A stretch of 64,000 nucleotides of DNA. It comes from Heritagella_A intestinalis. GTDB lineage: Bacteria > Bacillota > Clostridia > Oscillospirales > Acutalibacteraceae. Positions 25,078-33,783 of the stretch are shown here, in pieces. Position 1 is the stretch's first letter, and every line of letters starts with the position of its first letter. The stretch is from the NCBI GenBank assembly GCA_904418995.1, contig CAJFQF010000001.1:124001-188000 (forward strand), given 5' to 3'. The position numbers were made by a program, and so were the translations under genes. The notes under the pieces are model-generated. The model ran no database searches, was not told the DNA's origin, and saw only the letters and a list, made by a program, of their open reading frames with translations.

Positions 25078-25699
25078 GCTGTTTTTCAAAATTTTTAATG
25101 TAAATTTCATAATTGCAGGCGGGTCGCTGATTGCCAGCGGCCTGTTTGTGTTATATGGAACCGGATGGTCTAAGCATACCATAACAGTAGGGTAAAAGCA
25201 ATACGGGGAAATATTTACCTGCGCATAGTATGCGCTGCCAATTCTCGTTTGTGGCAAGCGCAAACAGCGGACTTTACCTACGCGCAACGCACAGTAGAAA
25301 ACAAGTCTATATTTATTGAGGGGCTGCCTGAGAGTGAAAGTTGGGTCGTACATGGATGCGTTTCTTTACGCGTGGACAACGGCCACTGGTTTACACTCAC
25401 CATAAACGCGGATTGGAAACCGGGCACTGCCCGGCGGATTCCAAAGGCAGCGCCTTTGGTCGCCCATCGCAATGGGCGAAATACCCCTTTCCGTAGGGCG
25501 CATTTTCGGAGGTGAATTGGGAAATATCCCTGTGGGATATTTCCCAAGAGGTCCCCTTTTGCAAGAAAAAAGGGGACCTGCCTCTGTTCCTAATGCAGTT
25601 TCTCTTCGTTTCCCCGGTAGGGGAAATCGAAACCGCTGAGGATGGAAAAGGAAAAATAGGATAGAGAAAAGGCTGGAAAAGAAAAAGGAGGCGATGGCC
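25078..25699. other. hairpin-rich intergenic region
   Basis: About 620 bp without a convincing gene. The right half is packed with small inverted repeats: AAAGGC-agc-GCCTTT near 25443, GCCCAT-cgca-ATGGGC near 25461, a perfect 14-bp stem with a 3-nt loop at 25517-25547 and a 12-bp stem at 25549-25578. The sortase ribosome binding site is at the right end. Some stems may terminate the surface operon, but none is followed by a clear plus-strand T-run. Confidence 0.5.
25517..25547. repeat. perfect 14-bp inverted repeat
   Basis: TTGGGAAATATCCC, TGT, then its exact complement. It is immediately followed by the second palindrome (25549-25578, AGGTCCCCTTTT arms). Confidence 0.8.
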
Positions 25700-26476
25700 A
25701 TGGCCAAAAAAGAGAAAGCAAAACGCAGTTTGCCGGTGCGTATCATCCGGGGCGTAATCCTGGCAGTGGTGCTGGTAGCGGCAGTGTTTATGGTGCTGCG
25801 CCTGTTGGAGTATAAGCAGGGCTCGGACACCTACGCCAATCTCAGCGCGGAAATGACCACCGCTGTGCCCTCTCCGGAGGCGTCCCAGGAGGAAGGGGAG
25901 TCGGAGCCGCCGCTTTTGGAAATTGATTTTGAGAGCCTCCAGGCCCAAAATCCGGAGGTGGTAGCTTGGCTGGAATTTCCGGCCCTTGGGTTGAGCTACC
26001 CCATTATGCACACGGATAACAACGACTATTACCTCCACCACCTGTGGAACGGCCAGTATAATGCATCCGGCAGTCTTTTCCTTGCGGCGGAAAATGAGAG
26101 CATTGACGACCTGTATACCGTAGTCTACGGGCACAATATGGCGGACGGAAGTATGTTTGGCCTGCTGAACCGCTATATGGAGGAAAGCTTCTGTCAGGAG
26201 AACGGCGCTTATTTTCGTATCTACACGCCGGAAGCTGTGTGGCGATATGACGTTTTTACGGCCGCCCAGGTGCCAAAGGATGATGTAGTATATACGTTTG
26301 GTTATACGCAAGGGACAATATACGATGAGTTTTTACAAACCTTGGCAAGCTATACGCTGTACGATACGGGTACAGAGGTTCAGCCTGGTGATACCGTGAT
26401 GACCCTGAGCACGTGTACGGCCCGGGATAGTGTGCGGCGGATTTTATGTGCTCGCCGGGCCGAAAAATTGCGCTAA
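25700..26476 (+). CDS. class B-type sortase
   Basis: A 258-residue cysteine transpeptidase linking surface proteins to the wall or to each other. A basic N-terminus and signal anchor (about 14-36) precede the catalytic domain. The catalytic His lies in VVYGHNMADGSMF (about residue 143), the Cys in MTLSTCTA (about 238) and Arg candidates in the following SVRRILCARR. The GHNM-x-DGSMF form is the class B hallmark. ATG 25700 is chosen because AAGGAGG is 8 nt upstream; the ATG at 25694 is too close. Likely substrates in this window are the proteins at 24388 and 60158. Confidence 0.88.
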   Translation: MAKKEKAKRSLPVRIIRGVILAVVLVAAVFMVLRLLEYKQGSDTYANLSAEMTTAVPSPEASQEEGESEPPLLEIDFESLQAQNPEVVAWLEFPALGLSYPIMHTDNNDYYLHHLWNGQYNASGSLFLAAENESIDDLYTVVYGHNMADGSMFGLLNRYMEESFCQENGAYFRIYTPEAVWRYDVFTAAQVPKDDVVYTFGYTQGTIYDEFLQTLASYTLYDTGTEVQPGDTVMTLSTCTARDSVRRILCARRAEKLR

Positions 26477-26532
26477 TACTGTCCGAAATAGAAATTTAAC
26501 AATTTTAGTCGCTTCCCCTTGACTGTAGTATA

Positions 26533-26561
26533 TTGACAATTCATATGATTCATAATATGAT
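26533..26561 (+). promoter_or_regulatory. distal promoter of the BTAD regulator
   Basis: TTGACA (26533-26538), a 17-bp spacer and TATGAT (26556-26561). Confidence 0.75.
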
Positions 26562-26621
26562 AGAGTTACCTTTTTAAAATAAAGGATGACCATAAAATTT
26601 TTCTATAAAAAATAATTCTTT

Positions 26622-26650
26622 TTGACAAAAAAGCAGTGCTTTCATATTTT
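26622..26650 (+). promoter_or_regulatory. proximal promoter of the BTAD regulator
   Basis: TTGACA (26622-26627), a 17-bp spacer and TATTTT (26645-26650). Two tandem consensus -35 boxes suggest dual control of the regulator. Confidence 0.55.
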
Positions 26651-26673
26651 GAGAAGCAAGGGGAGTAAATACA

Positions 26674-27972
26674 ATGGAAAGTGTTCAGCAGAACGCTGTT
26701 CTGAATCCTGATGACGGGATTGTGCAGGTGCGGATGTTGGGTGGTTTTTCCATTCGTTGGAAGGGTGAGTTGGTTCATTTGGAACGAACGAACCGCACCA
26801 AGGTCATGCAGATCCTTCAAATTCTGCTGTATATGGGAGAAAACGGCGCTACCTCAGAGATGCTGATGGAAGAGCTGTTTGGAGAAGAGTCCATAGCCGA
26901 TCCGGCCAACAATTTAAAGGTGACCATCAGTCATCTGCGCAAAACTTTGAAGAATAGTATTCTTGGAGAAAGCTTTCAGGTACAATACTGTAGCGGCGGG
27001 TATTATCTGAAGGTTGGGGTTCCCATGTGGATGGACATCCGGGAGTTTGCCATCTGTACGGAGCCAGGGATTTCTTCTCCCGATACGCTTTTGCGGGCGG
27101 AATCCCTTTACGAGGGCGAATTCCTGCCGCATTTAAATGACCTTCCGTGGGTGGGGACCGTTGCGTCTTTTTTCCGGGAACGTTATTTTGACTGTCTGCA
27201 TCGGCTGTATCAGATGTTATCAGCCCAAAACGAGTGGAGACAACTTTTACTGATTGCCGGCCGCGCCGCAGCGCGGTATCCACAGGAAGATTGGTACTGT
27301 ATCTGTATGAAGTGTCTCATAGAGATGAAGCAGCTTCCGGCTGCCCGTGATTTGTACCGGCAGGCCCTGCGCATTCTTTCGGATGAACTCAATACGGATT
27401 CCAGCGGTCGTTTGGAGGAGCTTCTTCATCAACTGGAGGAGCTGGAAAAACAGGACAGGCCCTATATAGAGGGGGTTTTTGATTCCCTCCAGGAACCGGT
27501 AGTGGATGAAAGCCCTTATTATTGCAGTTATGCCAGCTTTACGGATTTATACCGTATTAGCTGTCGGGTCATGCCCTATCGCACGAAGCTGAGCCACTTG
27601 GTTGTTTATCGTTTTTCCGAAAGCGGCGAAGGTCAGCCTCTTTCTAAAGATTCCGTGGAAATCGAACAAGCAGCGGAATTGTTGCGGCGGGGCCTTCAGC
27701 TGAATCTTCGCCGGAGCGATACCTATACCCGCTATGGAACCAGCATCTATCTGGTGTTGCTCATTGATTCCAGCTGGCAGGATTGTGTAGAAATTGACCG
27801 GAGTATCCGGCGGTTTTACGACTTGCATCAGAACCAAGAAATCGTTTTGCATTCCACGATTTCTCGAGTTGGAGAGAACTTCCCCGTAGGGTCCTTGGAA
27901 CGGCCCGCTTTGGAGAGCTTTTTTTCGCAGCAAGGGAAGAATCAAAATAAAAATCCTTCTGAATCTAATTAA
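26674..27972 (+). CDS. SARP-like regulator: winged helix, BTAD and degenerate GGDEF-like domain
   Basis: A 432-residue regulator. The N-terminal OmpR-type winged helix (about 15-108) shows VRMLGGFSIRWKGE and NNLKVTISHLRKTL. A bacterial transcriptional activation domain of TPR-like helices (about 112-265) follows. The C-terminal part (about 275-410) has the alternating pattern of a GGDEF domain (LNLRRSDTYTRYGTSIYLVLL), but the signature GGDEF is replaced by GTSIY, so it cannot make cyclic-di-GMP and may only bind a ligand. It sits right after the surface locus in the same direction and is the obvious candidate controller. That link is inference. Confidence 0.8.
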   Translation: MESVQQNAVLNPDDGIVQVRMLGGFSIRWKGELVHLERTNRTKVMQILQILLYMGENGATSEMLMEELFGEESIADPANNLKVTISHLRKTLKNSILGESFQVQYCSGGYYLKVGVPMWMDIREFAICTEPGISSPDTLLRAESLYEGEFLPHLNDLPWVGTVASFFRERYFDCLHRLYQMLSAQNEWRQLLLIAGRAAARYPQEDWYCICMKCLIEMKQLPAARDLYRQALRILSDELNTDSSGRLEELLHQLEELEKQDRPYIEGVFDSLQEPVVDESPYYCSYASFTDLYRISCRVMPYRTKLSHLVVYRFSESGEGQPLSKDSVEIEQAAELLRRGLQLNLRRSDTYTRYGTSIYLVLLIDSSWQDCVEIDRSIRRFYDLHQNQEIVLHSTISRVGENFPVGSLERPALESFFSQQGKNQNKNPSESN

Positions 27973-27976
27973 ATAC

Positions 27977-28010
27977 TCCCGGCAGAATTTTTGCCGGGAG
28001 CTGCTTTTTT
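27977..28010 (+). terminator. terminator of the BTAD regulator
   Basis: CTCCCGGCA / TGCCGGGAG is followed by CTGCTTTTTT. Confidence 0.85.
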
Positions 28011-28049
28011 ATAAAATGCCAGTAAAATCCAAGTAGGAGTTTACTGGCA
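28011..28049 (-). terminator. terminator of the HPP-like membrane gene
   Basis: TGCCAGTAAA (28017-28026) pairs with TTTACTGGCA (28040-28049). The hairpin overlaps the stop codon of the minus-strand gene and is followed on that strand by a T-rich tract. It may act in both directions. Confidence 0.65.
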
Positions 28050-29012
28050 CTTTTTATTTTTGCGGCAAAATAGAGGTGGTTCTGTCAAGGCCAAAGGGAG
28101 TTTGCAGGCCGCCGTTAAAAAGAAAGCTGCTGTTATGGTAGTGCAGAGGGGGTAAAAGATTGCGCCCTGAGAAGGAATAAGAAAGGGGAGAAGACCTAAA
28201 GCGCCTACCGGTGGGATCAGCAAGCCGCTTCCGTATAAAAGAGCCAGCATTGCCAGGATTACCACGCCTCCGGCCAGTGTCAAGCTCCACCCCAGAAAAT
28301 CCAGAAGGAACAGCCGGCCCGCTGTCCCTAATACGGAGACTGCGAGCACCATAAGAATCACTCGGAATGGCGTCTGTCGGAGACGGCTGTCCCGGGAAGA
28401 CGCTTCCAAGAGCAATACCAGAAGAGGCGGTGCGATGAGAAAAGGGAGCTTCGTGTATTGCGCAGCAATGGCAGGGAGCAGAAAAACTACCAACAGAAAA
28501 GGGAGCCTTTGCAGGAAGGCGTTCCAATGATAGGGGACAGGGGTATATTCTTTGGCCATACGCAGGCCAACACGCTCCAGTCCCCATTGAATGACCGCCG
28601 TCAGCGTAACCATGATGAAAACGGAGACGGGGTAGATAAAGCTCTTCGTATGGAGAAGCACCGGCAGCACGCAGGCGGATAGCAAGGGGAAAAAAGTGGT
28701 TTTAGAGAAAAAGAGCAGCCCCAGAGCGAAAAGGAAAGCAATAGAAGACTGGAGCAAAAAGACTTCCGGAAGGTATCGGGAAAACAGAAGCCCTGCCAAA
28801 GCCGACAAGGACAGCAGGATCACCATTCGTGGGCGGTTGACCTGCCAGGGCTGGGACTTGGCAATCCATGCGCCGATAACCAAGGCTGCCATCTCGGGGA
28901 AGATGATTTCCGGTTCCTCCAAACTATCAGCGGCAGCGAACATCAGGAGTAAAAAAAGGGCAGCGCTAGCGAAAGGCAGCCACGCTCCCAATTTCTTTTT
29001 TATTTGAACCAT
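28041..29012 (-). CDS. multi-pass membrane protein, HPP-like
   Basis: A 323-residue integral membrane protein with about ten hydrophobic segments and almost no soluble loops. The C-terminal half resembles HPP-family transporters (nitrite/anion-related): a LPFLIAPPLLVLLLEAS helix followed by a charged SRDSRLRQ loop, and later IPPVGALGLLPFLIP in the place of the H-P-P-A-G-A signature, with Ile for His. The N-terminal half looks like a diverged repeat of the same unit. ATG 29012 follows AAGGAGAG at 7 nt. It is divergent from the ABC transporter and convergent with the BTAD gene. The function is not known. Confidence 0.6.
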   Translation of the reverse strand: MVQIKKKLGAWLPFASAALFLLLMFAAADSLEEPEIIFPEMAALVIGAWIAKSQPWQVNRPRMVILLSLSALAGLLFSRYLPEVFLLQSSIAFLFALGLLFFSKTTFFPLLSACVLPVLLHTKSFIYPVSVFIMVTLTAVIQWGLERVGLRMAKEYTPVPYHWNAFLQRLPFLLVVFLLPAIAAQYTKLPFLIAPPLLVLLLEASSRDSRLRQTPFRVILMVLAVSVLGTAGRLFLLDFLGWSLTLAGGVVILAMLALLYGSGLLIPPVGALGLLPFLIPSQGAIFYPLCTTITAAFFLTAACKLPLALTEPPLFCRKNKKCQ

Positions 29013-29097
29013 GGAATTCTCTCCTTGCTGTAAATCCATCTGTTCTTATCATAACAGAATCGAGGATTATAAACAAGATTAGCGATTAAATCCACAA

Positions 29098-29135
29098 AGC
29101 AAACGACCTTGCTTGGCGGAGCAAGGTCGTTTGCT
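29098..29135. repeat. perfect 16-bp inverted repeat
   Basis: Arms AGCAAACGACCTTGCT (29098-29113) and its exact complement (29120-29135) flank a 6-nt loop. No T-run follows on either strand close enough for a classic terminator. It could end a minus-strand transcript that starts near 29390. Confidence 0.7.
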
Positions 29136-29390
29136 GAAAAAGGAGATATAAAAAATTCGGTCTTTATACTCTCTCTGAAAAATCGTTACTTTATTCTGAG
29201 TTACTTACAAAAAGGGTGATTCAACCAATCTTCTGAATGAGGTAGTTCTAAAAGCAATTGCAAAGGAATCGATGCATGCTTTCTCAGTCACCGTTCTTAT
29301 ACCTCATAGGGTTCATATTGTATGCCACAAAAATTCCCCCTTCTGTCATTGCGTCTCGTTTCTGCGATTCGGCCGATTCGCTTTTTCTTC
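29136..29390 (-). ncRNA. possible small minus-strand transcript
   Basis: An excellent minus-strand promoter (29397-29425) drives into about 290 nt of AT-rich DNA that ends at the perfect inverted repeat at 29098-29135. Only very short frames (14-33 codons) are present. One starts with GTG after AGAAGGGGG near 29330. They may be small peptides, or the unit may be a small RNA. Function unknown. Confidence 0.35.
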
Positions 29391-29396
29391 GTCTTC

Positions 29397-29425
29397 ATTA
29401 TAACATGGGTATTCAGAAAAAGCAA
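29397..29425 (-). promoter_or_regulatory. minus-strand promoter with no assigned gene
   Basis: On the minus strand TTGCTT (29420-29425), a 17-bp spacer and TATAAT (29397-29402). Confidence 0.65.
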
Positions 29426-29622
29426 TAGTTTTTTTAAATTTTTTTCTGAAAAAGATGATATCTTACAACTCAGTACGCTGTCGCACAACTATTGTTTCCC
29501 TGTACAGACGCAAACGAATTTTTATAAGAAACTCGGAAAATACCATAGATTTATTCACAAAGACGCGGTATACTGAAAATTAAAACATGGTATTGGATTT
29601 TGATAGGGCGGAGGACACGGAT

Positions 29623-30324
29623 ATGGCGTTTGTGGAGTTTCATGGCGTGACCAAATATTACGAGATGGGCGGACAAAAGATCGCAGCCGCTGACGGAGTG
29701 GATTTTTCGGTAGAACAAGGGGAGTTTGCTGTCATTGTGGGCCCCAGCGGCGCGGGCAAAACCACCGTGCTCAATATTTTGGGAGGCATCGACACCTGCT
29801 CTGGGGGAAAGATTTTACTGGATGGCAGGGAAGTCAGTGCCTACACGCCGAAACAGCTCACAGAATACCGGCGGTATGACGTGGGGTTTGTTTTCCAGTT
29901 TTATAATCTGGTACAGAACTTGACGGCACTGGAAAACGTGGAGCTGGCTTCGGAGATTTGCCGGGACCCCATGGACGCGAAGGAGGCCCTGCGATTGGTA
30001 GGCCTTCAGGATCGGATGCAGAACTTTCCTTCTCAGCTTTCCGGCGGCGAACAGCAGCGGGTAGCCATTGCCCGGGCGCTGGCGAAGAATCCCAAACTCC
30101 TTTTGTGCGACGAGCCCACCGGCGCGCTGGATTATGTCACCGGAAAAAATATCCTCAAGCTGCTCCAGGACACCTGCCGGGAGACGGGGAAGACCGTCAT
30201 CGTCATTACCCATAATCAGGCCTTTACCGCTATGGCGGATCGGGTTATCCGCATTAAAAGCGGGCGGGTAACCGAAATGGTTCGGAATGAAAATCCCCTC
30301 CCGGCAGAAAGGATTGAGTGGTAA
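29623..30324 (+). CDS. ABC transporter ATP-binding protein (MacB/LolD type)
   Basis: A 233-residue ATPase. Walker A GPSGAGKTT, Q-loop in GFVFQFYNL, signature LSGGEQQRVAIARA, Walker B LLLCDEPTGALD and H-loop VIVITHN are all present. It belongs to the MacB/LolD/FtsE group that pairs with FtsX-fold permeases in mechanotransmission-type exporters. ATG 29623 is chosen over 29587 because GGAGG lies 8 nt upstream. A TATACT -10 lies at 29569-29574 with a weak -35. The stop overlaps the ATG of the permease (TAATG), so the two are translationally coupled. Confidence 0.95.
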   Translation: MAFVEFHGVTKYYEMGGQKIAAADGVDFSVEQGEFAVIVGPSGAGKTTVLNILGGIDTCSGGKILLDGREVSAYTPKQLTEYRRYDVGFVFQFYNLVQNLTALENVELASEICRDPMDAKEALRLVGLQDRMQNFPSQLSGGEQQRVAIARALAKNPKLLLCDEPTGALDYVTGKNILKLLQDTCRETGKTVIVITHNQAFTAMADRVIRIKSGRVTEMVRNENPLPAERIEW

Positions 30325-33300
30325 TGGCGAGAAACAAGCAAAAAAAACGTGGGCTTTCTGCTGCTGCCCGGGATGTGCTCCGCTCGGTAGGGCGCTCCAA
30401 GAGCCGCTTTTTCGCTATTTTTGGCATTGTGGCTTTGGGAGCGGGGTTCTTTTGCGGCCTGCTTTCCTGCGGCCCGGATATGCGGGACACCGTAGACCGC
30501 TATTACGACGAGACCTATATGATGGATATTCAGATAGCGTCTACCCTGGGGCTCACAGAAGAAGATGCCGCCGCTGTCGCGGAAATTGACGGCGTGGAAG
30601 GGGTTATGCCTGGTTATCAGTTGGACTCTTCTGTCGTTTTTGGGGAAGAGGAGCTCACCGCTCGTTTTCACAGCCTGCCGGAGGACCTTTCGGAGGAAAA
30701 CAGCAGCTATCTGAACCGGCCGGTGCTGATAGAAGGCCGTTGGCCCCAAAGCAACGATGAATGTGTGCTGGGCCTGCGGGAGGGGGACGATGCCGCCTCC
30801 ATTCTGGGGCAGACTATCACCGTGACAGAGGATGGGCTGAAAGAAAAGGAGCTCACGGTGGTAGGCTTGGTGAAAACCTCCTATTACCTCTCCTTCACCA
30901 TTGGTTCTACAGCCATCGGTAACGGTCAGTTGGATCTCTATGCCTATGTACCGGAAACCGCCTTTGACCAGGAAGCCTACACATCGCTGTTCCTCTCCGT
31001 GAATGACGCTAAAGAGCTGAATTCCTTTGGAAAGGACTATGAAGCCTTGGTAGATGAGGTCCAGGACCGTTTGGAGACCGTAGGGGAAGAGCGGGCCGTC
31101 CTGCGCACAGAGGAGGTAAAAGCCGACGCCCTAACCGAAGTGGAAGATGGCCAAGAGGAGCTGGATGACCAGCGGGCCCAGGCAGAGGAGGAACTCCAGG
31201 AAGCCGCCCAAAAGCTGGAGGACTCCCAGAAACAGATTGACGACGGCTTAGCGGAACTGGAATCCGGCCAGCAGGCCTTAGAAGAGGGCCGCGCCCAGTT
31301 GGAAGAAAGCCAGCAGCAGATCAATGACGGCCTGGCAGAGCTGGAAGCCGCCCAGGAAGAGTTGGATCAGGGCCGTGCGGAATATCAATCCCAGCTGGAA
31401 GCCTTTGAGAGACAAAAGCAGGAAGCGCAAGAAGGTTTTGCTCAGGCTCACCAGGAGCTGGACGACCGCCGCGCCCAGTTGGAAGAGGGCCGTACCCAAT
31501 TAGAAGCCGCCAAAGCCCAGTTGGAGGAGACAGCCAATCAAATCGCCGCCATGGAAGAGCAGCTGAAGCAACTGGAACAGGCCGGCATGACAGAAGAGGC
31601 TGAGGCCCTGAGACAGCAGATTCAGATTGCCCAGCAGGCCTGGGAGCAGGCAAGCGCCCAGGTGCAGGAAGAAGAGCAGAATCTCCTGCAAGGGGAAGCC
31701 GCTTTGGAGTCTGGCGAACAGCAACTGGCAGAAGAAGAGGCGCAGGTCAATGCCCAGCTGGAAGAGGGGCAATCCCAATTAGATGCGGCGGCAGCCGAAC
31801 TGGAAGCTGGACAAGCAGAAATTGATGAAAATCGGGCCACGCTGGAAGAGGGGCAGCAGGAAATCAATAGCGGCCTGGCAGAACTGGAAGAAAACCAGCA
31901 AACCCTGGACGACTCCCGGCAAGAGCTGGAAGACGGACAGGAGGAACTGGAACAGGGCCGGGCGGAATATGAAAGCCAAAAGGCCGACGCAGAACAGCAG
32001 CTGGCAGACGCCCAACAGGAACTGGACGATGCCCGGCAGGAAATTGAGGATATCGAAGACGCAGAGTGGTATGTGCTGGACCGGGGGGGCAATGCGGGAT
32101 ATGTGAGCTTTAAAAATGACGCCAACCGCATGGACGCCCTCTCTACAGTGTTCCCGGTGATTTTCTTCCTGGTGGCTGCTCTGGTGGCCCTGACCACTAT
32201 GACCCGCATGGTAGAGGAAGAGCGGGTCATCATCGGCACCTATAAAGCGTTGGGCTATACAAAGGGACGGATCGCTTTTAAATATCTGTTCTATGCAGGG
32301 GCGGCCACCCTGGCCGGGTGCATCATCGGGCCTATGATTGGCTTCAAATTGTTGCCCTGGGTGGTATGGGATGCCTATCGTATTGTTTACGCTGGGCCAG
32401 ATATGATTCCGCCCTATCGGATAAACTATGCCCTGATTGCTGCAGGGGTGCTGTTAGCGTGTACGCTGGGGGCCACTTTCTCGGCCTGCTGGAGTTCCCT
32501 GCGGGAGCAGCCCGCCCGTTTGATGCTGCCCAAGGCGCCGAAAGCGGGCAAACGCATTTGGCTGGAACGCATCAAGCCCGTGTGGAAGCGCCTTTCCTTT
32601 ACCCACAAGGTTACGGCCCGGAATCTGTTCCTCTATAAGCGCCGCCTTCTCATGACGATTGCCGGTATTGCCGGCTGTACCGCCTTGCTGGTAACAGGAT
32701 TCGGCGTGCGGGACTCCATTTCGGATATTCTGGACATCCAATATGGAGAACTGTACCGCTACGATACCACGATTACACTGGAAGATGGGACAGATCCAGA
32801 GGAGGTACGTCCCCTGGTGGAGCAGGAATTGGAAACCCCTGTATTTGCTGTGCAGAAATCCGCAGAAGTTACCGAAGCCGATGGCGATAGCCTAAGCGTG
32901 TATGTGCAATCGCCCCAGGACTGCGAGGCCTTTACACAGCTGGTTGACTTCCGCACCCGCCAAGGACATAACCCTGTAAGCTTTGATGAAAACAGCGTCA
33001 TCCTCAGCGAAAAGCTGGCCAACCAAGCTGGTGTTAGCGTGGGGGATACCCTTCGGGTCAATGTGGACGACCGCTGGCAGGAAGTTACGGTTACGGGTAT
33101 TACCGAGCAGTATGTATATCACTATATCTATATGGGGCCAAAAGCTTACGAAGATGCTTTTGGTAGCCAGGAGTTCAACCAGGTATTGGGCGTCTGTCCC
33201 GGGGAGGACCGGGAAGCTGTATCGGAGGCCCTGTTGGACAACGACCATGTAAACACGGTATCCTTCTCCGAAGACACAGAAGAGACCTTTGGTTCCATGC

Positions 33301-33710
33301 TGGGAAGTATGGATCTGGTGGTGTTGATTCTCATTTTCTGCGCAGGGATGTTGGCCTTTATTGTCCTGTACAATCTGACCAATATCAATATCACGGAACG
33401 GCAGCGAGAGATTGCCACCATCAAGGTGCTGGGGTTCTATGACCGGGAAGTCAGCATGTATGTATACCGGGAGACCATTATGCTCACACTTATGGGCTGC
33501 CTGATTGGGCTGTTGCTGGGAATCGTACTGCATATCTTTGTGATCGACACCGTAGAGGTGGACATGGTGATGTTTGGACGGAGTATCAAACCCCTAAGCT
33601 ATGTGTGGTCTTTCCTGCTGACGATGGTGTTCTCTTTCCTGGTAAATCTGGTGATGGAAAAGAAATTGCGGAATGTCAGCATGGTGGAATCCCTGAAATC
33701 CGTTGATTAA
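30324..33710 (+). CDS. FtsX-fold ABC permease with a very long coiled coil
   Basis: A 1128-residue permease coupled to the ATPase before it. After an N-terminal transmembrane helix (about 28-50) and a MacB-like periplasmic-type domain comes a coiled coil from about residue 268 to 578, composed of Glu/Gln/Leu/Ala heptads with repeated E-E-G/L-E-x-G-Q units. Then an FtsX block of three helices (about 605-770), a second extracellular domain (about 800-960) and a final FtsX block (about 985-1120). The coiled coil could reach far across the wall. Such permeases are often linked to lipid, peptide or antibiotic export and resistance. The cargo is unknown. Confidence 0.85.
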   Translation: MARNKQKKRGLSAAARDVLRSVGRSKSRFFAIFGIVALGAGFFCGLLSCGPDMRDTVDRYYDETYMMDIQIASTLGLTEEDAAAVAEIDGVEGVMPGYQLDSSVVFGEEELTARFHSLPEDLSEENSSYLNRPVLIEGRWPQSNDECVLGLREGDDAASILGQTITVTEDGLKEKELTVVGLVKTSYYLSFTIGSTAIGNGQLDLYAYVPETAFDQEAYTSLFLSVNDAKELNSFGKDYEALVDEVQDRLETVGEERAVLRTEEVKADALTEVEDGQEELDDQRAQAEEELQEAAQKLEDSQKQIDDGLAELESGQQALEEGRAQLEESQQQINDGLAELEAAQEELDQGRAEYQSQLEAFERQKQEAQEGFAQAHQELDDRRAQLEEGRTQLEAAKAQLEETANQIAAMEEQLKQLEQAGMTEEAEALRQQIQIAQQAWEQASAQVQEEEQNLLQGEAALESGEQQLAEEEAQVNAQLEEGQSQLDAAAAELEAGQAEIDENRATLEEGQQEINSGLAELEENQQTLDDSRQELEDGQEELEQGRAEYESQKADAEQQLADAQQELDDARQEIEDIEDAEWYVLDRGGNAGYVSFKNDANRMDALSTVFPVIFFLVAALVALTTMTRMVEEERVIIGTYKALGYTKGRIAFKYLFYAGAATLAGCIIGPMIGFKLLPWVVWDAYRIVYAGPDMIPPYRINYALIAAGVLLACTLGATFSACWSSLREQPARLMLPKAPKAGKRIWLERIKPVWKRLSFTHKVTARNLFLYKRRLLMTIAGIAGCTALLVTGFGVRDSISDILDIQYGELYRYDTTITLEDGTDPEEVRPLVEQELETPVFAVQKSAEVTEADGDSLSVYVQSPQDCEAFTQLVDFRTRQGHNPVSFDENSVILSEKLANQAGVSVGDTLRVNVDDRWQEVTVTGITEQYVYHYIYMGPKAYEDAFGSQEFNQVLGVCPGEDREAVSEALLDNDHVNTVSFSEDTEETFGSMLGSMDLVVLILIFCAGMLAFIVLYNLTNINITERQREIATIKVLGFYDREVSMYVYRETIMLTLMGCLIGLLLGIVLHIFVIDTVEVDMVMFGRSIKPLSYVWSFLLTMVFSFLVNLVMEKKLRNVSMVESLKSVD

Positions 33711-33735
33711 AGTTCCTCGTTTATCAGAAATAAAA

Positions 33736-33773
33736 GGCCCCGGCTGGAGATGTTTCCTCTGGCCGGGGCTTTT
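33736..33773 (+). terminator. terminator of the ABC exporter operon
   Basis: GCCCCGGC / GCCGGGGC is followed by TTTT between convergent genes. Confidence 0.75.
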
Positions 33774-33783
33774 GCCGTCCTAT

